Assembly (NCBI GenBank): GCA_965657215.1
Contig: CBFHNR010000002.1
Span: forward strand, 124,001-188,000
Length of the DNA: 64,000 bases
Direction: 5' to 3'
Source of the DNA: JAHEJA01 sp965657215
GTDB taxonomy: Bacteria > Pseudomonadota > Alphaproteobacteria > Rhodobacterales > Rhodobacteraceae
Below the pieces are notes generated by a model. That model did no database searches. It saw only the letters and a list, made by a program, of their open reading frames with translations, and had not been told where the DNA came from. Positions 35,164 through 42,889 of the stretch are shown in pieces. The number at the start of each line of letters is the position of its first letter. Position 1 is the first letter of the stretch. The translations under genes were made by a program, and so were the position numbers.

Positions 35164-36000
35164 TCATTGAAAGGGTTCATCTGGTCGCAAAAGTGTATGG
35201 TGATAGGGGACCAAGTCTGATCTTTCGCACAATCCAGCGGAGCGCGCGGTTGACATGATTTCGCGGCGATCATCAGCGAGATATTCAAAAACCATGCGTG
35301 TGATCAACTTGGCGCTAATGGATTCACCGATTGTGCGGCTCACATAGCCAACCCAATAGTTATTTTCAAAAGAGGGGACGCGGGTCAAAAAGGTGAATGA
35401 CGATGTTCGCGATCCACGGCGTGACATGAACCCAGCCACACCGCCATCTTGAGCCATGAGAAATCCCCGAAATTCACGGTTGCGAGGGGAGGTTGGCAAG
35501 CCTTGTTGAGCCAATGCATTTTTAGCCTCGTGGCCTCTGATAAAGGTGTAATTGTCTGCACGGTAGACATAGATCAGCCCCTGAAGAAAGAGCTCTGGAT
35601 TGGTAAAGCTTTGGCGTGAGAAGCGATAAAATCCACTTGGCAAAGTGGGCTCAGGAATTTCAATGTTAGAGACACTGATGAAATCTTGTAGCTCAGGGTG
35701 AAGCATCAGATCCGGTTTGCGCCCTACGATATTTTGAGCCGGCTCAAGCAAAATACGGGCATCTACGTTGAAATAGGTGCAAATGCGATGCAAAATATCA
35801 GGGCGTGGAAAGCTTTCACCGTTGAGATAACTATTGAACTGAGTTCGATTTATTCCCAAGTCTCGACACAAAGCGGAAACAGAGGCTGCCCGCTGACAGA
35901 GCAGTTTCAAGTTTTCCCCGAACATGGCTCGGAGCTTCGCAGGAGAGTTGGTTTCATTCGAATCGTTCAAAGTCTTTTGCATTTTCTCGCCATTCGCCAA
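35164..36000 (-). CDS. XRE-family transcriptional regulator with a large C-terminal domain
   Basis: A 278-aa protein with an N-terminal helix-turn-helix (LKLLCQRAASVSALCRDLGINRTQFNSYLNGESFPRPDIL, residues about 28-68) and a long C-terminal region without a recognisable cupin or peptidase. FYRFSRQSFTNPELFLQG may begin a sensor fold. A second Met (35982, MQKTLND) is also a possible start. It lies directly upstream of the Rieske gene on the same strand and may control it; the ligand is not evident. Confidence 0.82.
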   Translation of the reverse strand: MANGEKMQKTLNDSNETNSPAKLRAMFGENLKLLCQRAASVSALCRDLGINRTQFNSYLNGESFPRPDILHRICTYFNVDARILLEPAQNIVGRKPDLMLHPELQDFISVSNIEIPEPTLPSGFYRFSRQSFTNPELFLQGLIYVYRADNYTFIRGHEAKNALAQQGLPTSPRNREFRGFLMAQDGGVAGFMSRRGSRTSSFTFLTRVPSFENNYWVGYVSRTIGESISAKLITRMVFEYLADDRREIMSTARSAGLCERSDLVPYHHTLLRPDEPFQ

Positions 36001-36213
36001 ATTGGAATATTTACACTCAGTATTTAAACCATTACGCGTAGAACGCCACCTTTACGTGCATGGTGACGCTAGTTGGCGTCAGTCGTGACACAGATACGCT
36101 TCAAAGTTGCGAAGTTTCGACACAAATTGCAAGCCTTTGTTTCAGGAAAGCGCATGTCTGTTTGTGTCAAAATATCCCATCCTTAACTCACACGCAGCTA
36201 GGGGAAGATGACA

Positions 36214-36558
36214 ATGTTAGGTGTAATACTATGGAATGACCCTGAAACGGATCGCGCCGTCATTTGGTGCGAAGACCAAGGTCAGCTTGCTTTTTATCGA
36301 CCGGATTTATCTAAGCCAAAACAGAGTGATGAGTTGACTGTTGGGGATTTGGTGCAATTCGATCTACGCCAAGACGAAACTCTGCGCTACGCCCATAATG
36401 TGCATCTGGTTGCGGGTAATCATTACAAAGATATTGCGGACAACTTGGTGTCAAATGCTTCACAAGCCACTTATTCAGTGCAGCGTAAACCGGCACCTAG
36501 AAACATTATTGAATTCAGAAAGAAAAAGACAACAGCACATGGGTATGCTGTTGCCTGA
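36214..36558 (+). CDS. Small OB-fold/cold-shock-like protein
   Basis: A 114-aa protein whose first 70 residues (LGVILWNDPETDRAVIWCEDQGQLAFY, then LTVGDLVQFDLRQD) look like an OB-type beta barrel of the cold-shock kind, though the RNP motifs of CspA are missing. The C-terminus is basic (EFRKKKTTAHGY). AGGGGA sits eight bases before the ATG at 36214, which is preferred to an ATG at 36208 only two bases from the site. Conserved in roseobacters as far as I recall; function unknown, nucleic-acid binding is a guess. Confidence 0.75.
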   Translation: MLGVILWNDPETDRAVIWCEDQGQLAFYRPDLSKPKQSDELTVGDLVQFDLRQDETLRYAHNVHLVAGNHYKDIADNLVSNASQATYSVQRKPAPRNIIEFRKKKTTAHGYAVA

Positions 36559-36586
36559 TGGTTGTTTTTAGTAGGGTTACGAACCC

Positions 36587-37147
36587 TTAAACTCCACGCG
36601 ATAGGGCGGCGACGCCAGTGCGGGCGATTTCGACCAATCCGAGTGGGCGCATGAGGTCTGCGAATGCGTCAACTTTGTCAGAGGCGCCGGTGATTTGAAA
36701 CACAAAGCTGTCCAGCGTGCTGTCAACGACATTGGCGCGAAAGATATCGGCCAAACGCAAGGCTTCGACGCGCTGTTCGCCTGAGTTTTGCACTTTGATC
36801 AATGCAAGTTCGCGTTCAACTGTTGGACCCTCAACCGTTAGATCATGCACATCATGAACGGGCACAATACGGCCCAGTTGCGCTTTGATCTGTTCGATGA
36901 CTTGCGGTGTGCCCGTTGTGACGATCGTGATACGGCTTAGGCCGCCTTCGTGATCGACTTCGGCGACTGTGAGGCTTTCGATATTATAACCGCGTCCCGA
37001 AAACAGACCGATAACCCGTGCAAGAACGCCTGCTTCGTTATCGACCAGAACGGCCAAAGTATGTGTTTCGATGGTTTCGCTATAGTTCGCACGCAAGGCA
37101 TAAGCGGAATGCTTGGACGAGCCTTTTTTAATTTTCATTGGTGACAT
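36587..37147 (-). CDS. ilvH: Acetolactate synthase small (regulatory) subunit
   Basis: A 186-aa regulatory subunit of acetohydroxyacid synthase, giving valine feedback inhibition. The ACT domain is clear (THTLAVLVDNEAGVLARVIGLFSGRGYNIESL), followed by TQ/VEALRLADIFRANVVD in the C-terminal domain. It lies 44 bp downstream of ilvI in one operon under the leader attenuator. AAAGG precedes the start. Confidence 0.96.
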   Translation of the reverse strand: MSPMKIKKGSSKHSAYALRANYSETIETHTLAVLVDNEAGVLARVIGLFSGRGYNIESLTVAEVDHEGGLSRITIVTTGTPQVIEQIKAQLGRIVPVHDVHDLTVEGPTVERELALIKVQNSGEQRVEALRLADIFRANVVDSTLDSFVFQITGASDKVDAFADLMRPLGLVEIARTGVAALSRGV

Positions 37148-37191
37148 CTGTTCAACCTTTCAATCTCGGTTTTGGACTAAGCGACGGGCGC

Positions 37192-38949
37192 TTAAACCAA
37201 AACTGCCCCTGACGCGCCGATAGCATCTTTGGTATTTGCTTCGCCCAACAACATTTCATTGTGCGGAGCCCCTGATGGGATCATCGGGAAACAATTTTCA
37301 TGCTTTTCAACCAAGCAGTCGAAAATGACAGGTCCGTCATAGTCCAACATCTCCATGATTGCGTCATCCAGATCTTTGGGATCAGAGCACAAAATCCCTT
37401 TGCATCCAAAGGCTTCTGCTAATTTCACAAAATCAGGCAGCGCCTCTGACCAGCTTTGCGAATAGCGTTCACCATGCAAGAGCTCTTGCCATTGACGCAC
37501 CATTCCCAGACGTTCGTTATTGAGGATGAATTGTTTGACGGGTAGGCGATATTGAACGGCCGTTCCCATCTCTTGCATATTCATCAGCCAGCTCGCTTCG
37601 CCGGCAACATTCACAACCAAAGCATCAGGATGCGCCACTTGAACGCCAACAGAGGCAGGTGTCCCATAGCCCATTGTGCCAAGGCCCCCTGAGGTCATCC
37701 ATTGATTGGGCGCTTCAAAGCCCAGGTATTGCGCGGCCCACATCTGGTGCTGACCAACTTCGGTCGTGATATAGCGATCCTTGCGGTGCTTGGTCAATTC
37801 CTCAAGACGGGCCAGAGCATATTGCGGTTTGATGGTTTGGCCTTCTTGCGTATATGCGAGGCAGTTGATCGCGCGCCAATCATTGATTTCATCCCACCAT
37901 TTCGCAACGGCCTCAGAGTTTGTTTTGCGACCGCGCGCCTTCCAAACTTTGAGCAAGTCCTCAAGCACGTGACCAACATCCCCGATGATTGGGATATCAA
38001 CGCGAATGACCTTGTTGATAGAAGAGGGGTCAATATCGATATGGGCCTTTTTCGATTTCGGGCTAAAGGCATCAAGACGCCCTGTGATCCGGTCATCAAA
38101 GCGCGCGCCGATGTTGATCATAAGATCGCAATCATGCATCGCCATGTTCGCCTCATAAAGACCATGCATACCCAACATGCCCAACCAGTTTTTGCCAGAG
38201 GCAGGATAGCACCCAAGACCCATCAAAGTAGAAGTGATCGGGAAATTCGTGGCCTCGACCAATTCACGAAGCAATTGGCTGGCCCCCGGGCCAGAGTTGA
38301 TAACGCCGCCGCCTGTGTAGAAAACCGGCTTTTTGGCCTTTTCCATCGCTTCAACAAGGGCGGTGATCTGATCAATGTCGCCTTTGGTGCGTGGTTGATA
38401 ATGCGCTACGGGAACTTTGTTTTTCTCCGTGTAGGTGGAGGAGGCGAATTGAACGTCCTTAGGGATATCCACCAAAACGGGGCCAGGGCGCCCAGAGGTC
38501 GCCACATGGAAGGCCTCATGGATGGTGCCTGACAAATCTGCTGTGTCTTTGACGAGCCAGTTGTGTTTCGTACAAGGGCGCGTAATGCCAACGGTGTCGG
38601 CTTCTTGGAAGGCATCAGAGCCGATCATGAATGTCGGAACCTGACCTGTGAGAACAACCAAGGGAATGGAATCGAGCAAGGCATCAGTAAGACCCGTCAC
38701 AGCGTTTGTGGCACCGGGTCCTGAGGTCACGAGCACAACACCAGGTTTCCCAGTGGAGCGCGCGTATCCTTCGGCCGCGTGTACCGCGCCTTGTTCATGA
38801 CGTACCAAAATATGTTTGATGTCGTTTTGTTGAAAAATTTCATCATAAATCGGGAGGACGGCACCGCCGGGGTATCCGAACACTGTGTCCACACCCTGAT
38901 CCTTGAGGGCTTGAACAATCATTTTCGCTCCGGTCATTTGACGTGTCAT
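37192..38949 (-). CDS. ilvI: Acetolactate synthase large (catalytic) subunit
   Basis: A 585-aa ThDP enzyme that condenses two pyruvates, or pyruvate and 2-oxobutyrate, in valine, leucine and isoleucine synthesis. Motifs: VFGYPGGAVLPIYD, the catalytic Glu in VRHEQGAVHAAEGYAR, GPGATNAVTGL, and the ThDP-binding GEASWLMNMQEMGTAVQYRLPV. The usual GDGSF reads GEASW here: the metal-binding Asp of the usual GDGS is replaced by Glu, and Gly by Ala, a small departure worth noting. The TACGGAGAGT sequence precedes the ATG. Expression is controlled by the upstream ilv leader and terminator. Confidence 0.95.
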   Translation of the reverse strand: MTRQMTGAKMIVQALKDQGVDTVFGYPGGAVLPIYDEIFQQNDIKHILVRHEQGAVHAAEGYARSTGKPGVVLVTSGPGATNAVTGLTDALLDSIPLVVLTGQVPTFMIGSDAFQEADTVGITRPCTKHNWLVKDTADLSGTIHEAFHVATSGRPGPVLVDIPKDVQFASSTYTEKNKVPVAHYQPRTKGDIDQITALVEAMEKAKKPVFYTGGGVINSGPGASQLLRELVEATNFPITSTLMGLGCYPASGKNWLGMLGMHGLYEANMAMHDCDLMINIGARFDDRITGRLDAFSPKSKKAHIDIDPSSINKVIRVDIPIIGDVGHVLEDLLKVWKARGRKTNSEAVAKWWDEINDWRAINCLAYTQEGQTIKPQYALARLEELTKHRKDRYITTEVGQHQMWAAQYLGFEAPNQWMTSGGLGTMGYGTPASVGVQVAHPDALVVNVAGEASWLMNMQEMGTAVQYRLPVKQFILNNERLGMVRQWQELLHGERYSQSWSEALPDFVKLAEAFGCKGILCSDPKDLDDAIMEMLDYDGPVIFDCLVEKHENCFPMIPSGAPHNEMLLGEANTKDAIGASGAVLV

Positions 38950-38994
38950 TTGTACTCTCCGTATTTTTTGACGTCTTTATTTGTTCGTACACAT

Positions 38995-39021
38995 AAAAAA
39001 AACCCTCGAAGGTTTCGAGGG
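38995..39021 (-). terminator. Attenuator terminator of the ilvIH leader
   Basis: On the minus strand CCCTCGAA and TTCGAGGG form a perfect 8-bp stem with an ACC loop, followed by eight T. It lies 26 bp after the leader peptide stop and 45 bp before ilvI. An upstream segment within the leader end (GCGTATGGGT) can pair with ACCCCATGCGC just before this stem, giving a competing antiterminator that would open the terminator. Confidence 0.88.
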
Positions 39022-39046
39022 CGCATGGGGTAAAGAAATGGTTACG

Positions 39047-39094
39047 TTACCGACCCATACGCTTTCTTTTCACCAGACCGACGACAATCGTCAT
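39047..39094 (-). CDS. ilv operon leader peptide (15 aa)
   Basis: The minus-strand frame reads MTIVVGLVKRKRMGR and stops. Five of the first eight residues are Ile, Val, Val, Leu and Val, exactly the end products of the ilvIH pathway. AAAGGA lies eight bases before the ATG. The stop is 26 bp before the terminator stem, the standard layout of ribosome-mediated attenuation: shortage of charged tRNA-Ile/Val/Leu stalls the ribosome and frees the antiterminator segment. Confidence 0.88.
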   Translation of the reverse strand: MTIVVGLVKRKRMGR

Positions 39095-39330
39095 GACAAA
39101 GGTTCCTTTTACCGTGTTTGAGCACATTATTTGTGCGGCTTTAGAACGTCAACACGCAAAACACCAAGTTTTCAAAGAAAATCACACTTATTTGCGTATT
39201 AATTTCAATTCATCTTCAAATTTTGAAACTTTCGAAAAGAATTTCGAGTATTTTGAGTTCAAATTGATACTCTATGCCGTTTTGGAGGGGATATTTCTAT
39301 CGGACATGGTTTTGCTATCATGATTGGGCA
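39095..39330. promoter_or_regulatory. AT-rich gap holding the ilvIH promoter
   Basis: No gene is seen in the roughly 300 bp between the leader peptide and rplI. The left part must contain the minus-strand promoter for the leader and ilvIH. The stretch is AT-rich with several TTTCGAA/TTTTGAAA elements; I cannot name a precise promoter. The right end is the rplI terminator. Confidence 0.45.
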
Positions 39331-39334
39331 AAAG

Positions 39335-39367
39335 AAAACGCCCCAATGCGATAGCAAAGGGGCGTTT
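39335..39367 (-). terminator. Terminator of the rpsF-rpsR-rplI operon
   Basis: On the minus strand AAACGCCCC pairs with GGGGCGTTT around a 14-nt loop and is followed by TCTTTT. It starts 25 bp after the rplI stop. Confidence 0.82.
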
Positions 39368-39392
39368 CAAACAACCAACGAATTGATTTATT

Positions 39393-39986
39393 TTACTCTT
39401 GTTCGTCGCCTGCGGCATCATCGTCTTCAGCTGCGCTTCCGATATCGTCGAACAATTCGGCGATTTCGAATTCTGCTTCAGCTTCTGCTTCAGCAGCCAA
39501 TTCTTGGATGGATTTACCTGAGGCTTGGATTTCTGCTTCTTCAGTTGAGCGTGCAACGTTCATAACGATTGTTGCAGAAACTTCTGGGTGAAGACGAACA
39601 GACATTTCGTGTAGGCCAAGCTCTTTGATCGGTGTGATCACGGAGACTTGCTTACGATCGAGTGAGAAACCTGCCTCTGTCGCTGTTTCAGCGGCATCAC
39701 GAGGTGTCACAGAGCCGTAAAGCGCACCCGCATCAGATGCGGAACGAATCACGATGAATTGCTGACCGTCGAGACGGCTTGCAAAATCTTCTGCTTCTTT
39801 TTTGGTTTCTAGGTTGCGGGCTTCCAATTGTGCTTTCTGCTCTTCGAATGCTGCGATGTTTGTCGCAGAAGCAGTTTTCGCTTTGCCTTGAGGCAATAGG
39901 AAGTTACGTGCGTAACCCGGTTTTACGTCAACAACATCGCCCATTTGGCCAAGCTTTGCGACACGCTCTAGTAGGATAACTTGCAT
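39393..39986 (-). CDS. rplI: 50S ribosomal protein L9
   Basis: A 197-aa protein with the N-terminal L9 domain (MQVILLERVAKLGQMGDVVDVKPGYARNFLLP) and the second globular domain, longer than the 150 aa of E. coli because of an acidic alanine/glutamate C-terminal tail (AAEAEAEAEFEIAELFDDI.. to the end) typical of roseobacters. GGAGA precedes the ATG. Confidence 0.97.
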   Translation of the reverse strand: MQVILLERVAKLGQMGDVVDVKPGYARNFLLPQGKAKTASATNIAAFEEQKAQLEARNLETKKEAEDFASRLDGQQFIVIRSASDAGALYGSVTPRDAAETATEAGFSLDRKQVSVITPIKELGLHEMSVRLHPEVSATIVMNVARSTEEAEIQASGKSIQELAAEAEAEAEFEIAELFDDIGSAAEDDDAAGDEQE

Positions 39987-39998
39987 ATCAAATTCTCC

Positions 39999-40226
39999 TT
40001 ATTTCACAGCGTATGGCAACAAGGCCAAGAAGCGAGCGCGTTTGATTGCGCGTGCAAGTTCACGTTGCTTCTTTGCAGAAACAGCAGTGATACGGGACGG
40101 TACGATTTTACCACGCTCAGAGATGTAGCGCTGTAGCAACTTCGTGTCTTTGTAGTCGATCGCAGGTGCGTTGTCGCCTGAGAATGGGCAAACTTTGCGA
40201 CGGCGGAAAAATGGTTTACTTGCCAT
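39999..40226 (-). CDS. rpsR: 30S ribosomal protein S18
   Basis: A 75-aa S18 with RRRKVCPFSG, IDYKDTKLLQRYISERGKI and the terminal ARAIKRARFLALLPY. It lies between rpsF and rplI, the conserved order. Confidence 0.98.
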   Translation of the reverse strand: MASKPFFRRRKVCPFSGDNAPAIDYKDTKLLQRYISERGKIVPSRITAVSAKKQRELARAIKRARFLALLPYAVK

Positions 40227-40248
40227 GATTTAAGATCCTTTCGTCAGC

Positions 40249-40605
40249 TTATGCGCGGCGCTCGCGGCGTTCGCCACGGTCATCACGTTTTTGCATTTGT
40301 ACCGAAGGACCTTCGGCATGTTCATCAACTTTGATCGTCAAGATACGCATGACATCATCGTGTAAGCGCATAAGGCGTTCCATTTCTTGAACAGCAGGTG
40401 CAGGTGCATCTGTGCGCAAGAAAGCGTAGTGGCCTTTACGGTTTTTGTTGATTTTGTAAGCCATCGTTTTGACGCCCCAATATTCGCTATCGACGACTTT
40501 GCCGCCATTGTCTGCGAGTACTGTGGAGAAGTGTTCGACGAGGCCTTCGGCCTGTGCGTTGGACAAGTCCTGACGCGAGATAAAGACATGCTCGTATAAA
40601 GGCAT
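40249..40605 (-). CDS. rpsF: 30S ribosomal protein S6
   Basis: A 118-aa S6 starting MPLYEHVFISRQDLSNAQAE with WGVKTMAYKINKNRKGHY in the middle and a charged tail. The start at 40605 has GGAGC upstream; the open frame runs further but lacks family similarity. First gene of rpsF-rpsR-rplI. Confidence 0.96.
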   Translation of the reverse strand: MPLYEHVFISRQDLSNAQAEGLVEHFSTVLADNGGKVVDSEYWGVKTMAYKINKNRKGHYAFLRTDAPAPAVQEMERLMRLHDDVMRILTIKVDEHAEGPSVQMQKRDDRGERRERRA

Positions 40606-40839
40606 GTGAGCTCCATTTGTCTGGCGCGTTTCATAGGGCAAGGTATACTCTCCGCACTTACCCACGAGAGACCGCGCGAAAAAATTGCTTCGCGAAGAGA
40701 GGGCTCTTTTACAGGAAAACGATATCTTTGCAAGACTGGGGCAGGGCATCTCGATAATTTCTTATCTTCGTCGTTTGCGTGCCCCAATCGTGACACGGTT
40801 TAACAGTTTCTTAATCTCCAAGAAACAGGAGATAAACCC

Positions 40840-41040
40840 ATGGCGTTTACCAATGAATTTGCACCCTCTCGCAATCCTTTAACCGGACTAGCGCGTTGTT
40901 TGATCCAAGTAGCCTTGGTGATTGCTGCCCTTGGTGTCTTGGTTATTCCAGTGAGCGGGATAACATTTTCGATTATGTTGACGAAATTGGTGCTTGCTAC
41001 CGTGTTCTTGTTGATCGTGACAGCGCTCCAACCGAGCTGA
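40840..41040 (+). CDS. Small two-helix membrane protein, 66 aa
   Basis: A short protein with a polar N-terminus (MAFTNEFAPSRNPLTGL) and two hydrophobic helices (about residues 20-40 and 45-62). ACAGGAG lies eight bases before the ATG, supporting translation. It is divergent from rpsF and followed by another small gene in the same direction. Function unknown. Confidence 0.7.
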   Translation: MAFTNEFAPSRNPLTGLARCLIQVALVIAALGVLVIPVSGITFSIMLTKLVLATVFLLIVTALQPS

Positions 41041-41050
41041 TAGCGCTATC
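41039..41050. promoter_or_regulatory. Palindrome GATAGCGCTATC at the end of the 66-aa gene
   Basis: A perfect 12-bp palindrome sharing the core TAGCGCTA with the site before zwf, located about 90 bp before the next small gene. It may be a second operator of the same LacI-type regulator or chance; its overlap with a stop codon weakens the case. Confidence 0.25.
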
Positions 41051-41142
41051 GCAATTTTGCATATCGGGTATTCCAAAGTTTGGTCTACTGATATGGGCAG
41101 TGGTTGTTATGTATATCCTAGACACAGTCAAAGGACATGACC

Positions 41143-41283
41143 ATGCAAATCAACTACGCTGAAATTGAACTCGAAGCCCGTCGCTTGCGCGCCGAAATGA
41201 TCCGCAACTTTTTTGCGTCACTTTTCCGCAAGTCAGAGACAACACAATCTGCTCTTCAGAGCACCGCTGCTCAACCTGCCTAA
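41143..41283 (+). CDS. Small 46-aa protein, RSP_7527-like
   Basis: A frame reading MQINYAEIELEARRLRAEMI.. and ending STAAQPA. AAAGGA sits seven bases before the ATG and a strong terminator follows the stop by 21 bp, so it is very likely a real transcript end and gene. The N-terminal helix with EIEAxARRLRAE resembles a family of tiny Rhodobacterales proteins annotated as RSP_7527-like, from memory. Function unknown. Confidence 0.7.
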   Translation: MQINYAEIELEARRLRAEMIRNFFASLFRKSETTQSALQSTAAQPA

Positions 41284-41303
41284 ATCCTGAGTTTAGGACT
41301 GCG

Positions 41304-41339
41304 AAAAAGCCAGACATTTTGTCTGGCTTTTCTTGTTTT
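41304..41339 (+). terminator. Intrinsic terminator after the 46-aa gene
   Basis: GCCAGACA and TGTCTGGC form a perfect 8-bp stem (extended by AAAA/TTTT) with a TTT loop, followed by a T-rich tract TTTTCTTGTTTT. Confidence 0.92.
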
Positions 41340-41424
41340 AATGGAATGGTTTTCCTGACTTACTAAACGTTACCTCTAAATCAACATTTGTGATACTATC
41401 CAACTGGATGACCTAGGATATTTC

Positions 41425-42876
41425 ATGAAATTTTTTGCCAAAATTGTCATTTTGCCTTATTTGTTTGCTAGCTTATTAACAGTTTCTGCTCAAGCGGGAG
41501 AGCTTGAATGGAAATTTGGGATCGATCATTTTACTAAATCGCAAACTCCCGTTTCAGGTCTTCATCAACTGACATTGGGCTATGTTACTGATCAAGGCTA
41601 TTTTTTGGGTCAGAGTTTATATTCTGGCGCGCTTGGGCAGGGGGGTGGCCTCTTTGTTGGAGGTGTGGAAGCAGGTCGTTATTTCGACTTAGGGCATGAT
41701 TACAGAATGGCCCTTGGCGCTTATGTGGGAGGTGGCGGCGGAGGCAGTCGAGTTCATGGGGATGGCATTATGGTCAGACCTTTTTTAACGCTGGAAATAC
41801 CGACCTTTGGCGGACATCTTGGTCTTGGCGCTTCTTGGACAACCATTGACGGTTCCGATATCGCTACGCCAGCTATCACAACGTATTATAGCAAGCCGCT
41901 CAATCTAAACTTTTCTGTTCCTAATAATGGCGGCACTTGGAAATCTCGCAATGGTGACACAGTCTTCAAATCAGCATCACTGCGTTACATGCAATATCTA
42001 CACCGTGACTCGTCTAAAACGATTAGTGGTGCTCAATCTCAGGACATGCATCTCTTAGGTGGTGAATTCGTTTTTGACAGTAACGCTGCTTTTGATACGT
42101 TTCTGCAAGCCAATGGCGTTGTGTCTGGATTTGCAGAAGGGTATGCCGATTGGGTTCTTGGGGTAAAATCAAAGAACATTCTAGGAAACACAATTTTTGC
42201 CTATGAATTCGGATTAGGAGCAGGTTGTGGAGGTGCAATAGATACTGGAGGTGGCCTCCTTTGGACTGCAGGCTTATCGGCAAACATAACGTTATCAGAC
42301 AACTGGATCCTTAAAGCTGCTATAAGCAGGAGAAAGTCTTTCAACGGCGCCTTTTCGGTTGTCGCTCCTAGTTTGGATATAGCGTATAATTTTGGATCGT
42401 CTCAGCGGCGACAAAAAACTCAAAACGCACACAAAATTCAGTTTTATTCAGGAATAACACGTCAATTTCCCAACACGAGGTTCATTCGGGGAAAGCCACA
42501 CTACTCTCAAACGCCAAACTTGTTAGAAACGACAATTGATATTTTTCTCAATGAAAAATTTTATATTACAGGTCAAGCTTCGACTGCATTTACAGGGAAC
42601 GTTGGTGGTTATCAGTTGGGACTGTTTGGAATTGGCTGGCATAGCGTTCCTAAAAACAATTGGTCCTACTCGGCTGAGGTTGTAATGGGCGCTGCCGGAG
42701 GAGCTGGCGTGGACACCAACGGCGGGCTAATCTATGGCGCTCGAGCTGAAATCGATTATTGGATCGACCCCAGCCTTGCTTTGACAGTTGGTTTAGGACA
42801 TGTTCGAGCGGCCGTAGGTCAAGGTATGGCACCAACAACAGTCAATGTTGGTTTGAAGGTACCAACAAAGTTCTGA
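41425..42876 (+). CDS. Exported glycine-rich protein with duplicated barrel-like halves
   Basis: A 483-aa protein with a Sec signal peptide (MKFFAKIVILPYLFASLLTVSAQA, cleavage after AQA) and an alternating, Gly- and aromatic-rich pattern ending in Phe, as in outer-membrane beta barrels. Two related segments, about residues 268-305 (GAGCGGAIDTGGGLLWTAGL..) and 427-465 (GAAGGAGVDTNGGLIYGARA..), and a third weaker one near residue 75-105, show internal duplication of a half-unit. Base composition is more AT-rich than the neighbours, which may mean transfer. It stands alone, between a terminator and the convergent corrinoid activator. I do not recognise the family; porin-like or surface function is inference. 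Confidence 0.75.
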   Translation: MKFFAKIVILPYLFASLLTVSAQAGELEWKFGIDHFTKSQTPVSGLHQLTLGYVTDQGYFLGQSLYSGALGQGGGLFVGGVEAGRYFDLGHDYRMALGAYVGGGGGGSRVHGDGIMVRPFLTLEIPTFGGHLGLGASWTTIDGSDIATPAITTYYSKPLNLNFSVPNNGGTWKSRNGDTVFKSASLRYMQYLHRDSSKTISGAQSQDMHLLGGEFVFDSNAAFDTFLQANGVVSGFAEGYADWVLGVKSKNILGNTIFAYEFGLGAGCGGAIDTGGGLLWTAGLSANITLSDNWILKAAISRRKSFNGAFSVVAPSLDIAYNFGSSQRRQKTQNAHKIQFYSGITRQFPNTRFIRGKPHYSQTPNLLETTIDIFLNEKFYITGQASTAFTGNVGGYQLGLFGIGWHSVPKNNWSYSAEVVMGAAGGAGVDTNGGLIYGARAEIDYWIDPSLALTVGLGHVRAAVGQGMAPTTVNVGLKVPTKF

Positions 42877-42889
42877 ATACGTCTTCAAA

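Noticed and set aside
39093..39323. 76-aa plus-strand frame in the ilv-rplI gap
   Set aside because: AT-rich, no ribosome site, antisense to the leader region; the minus-strand leader peptide explains the sequence better.
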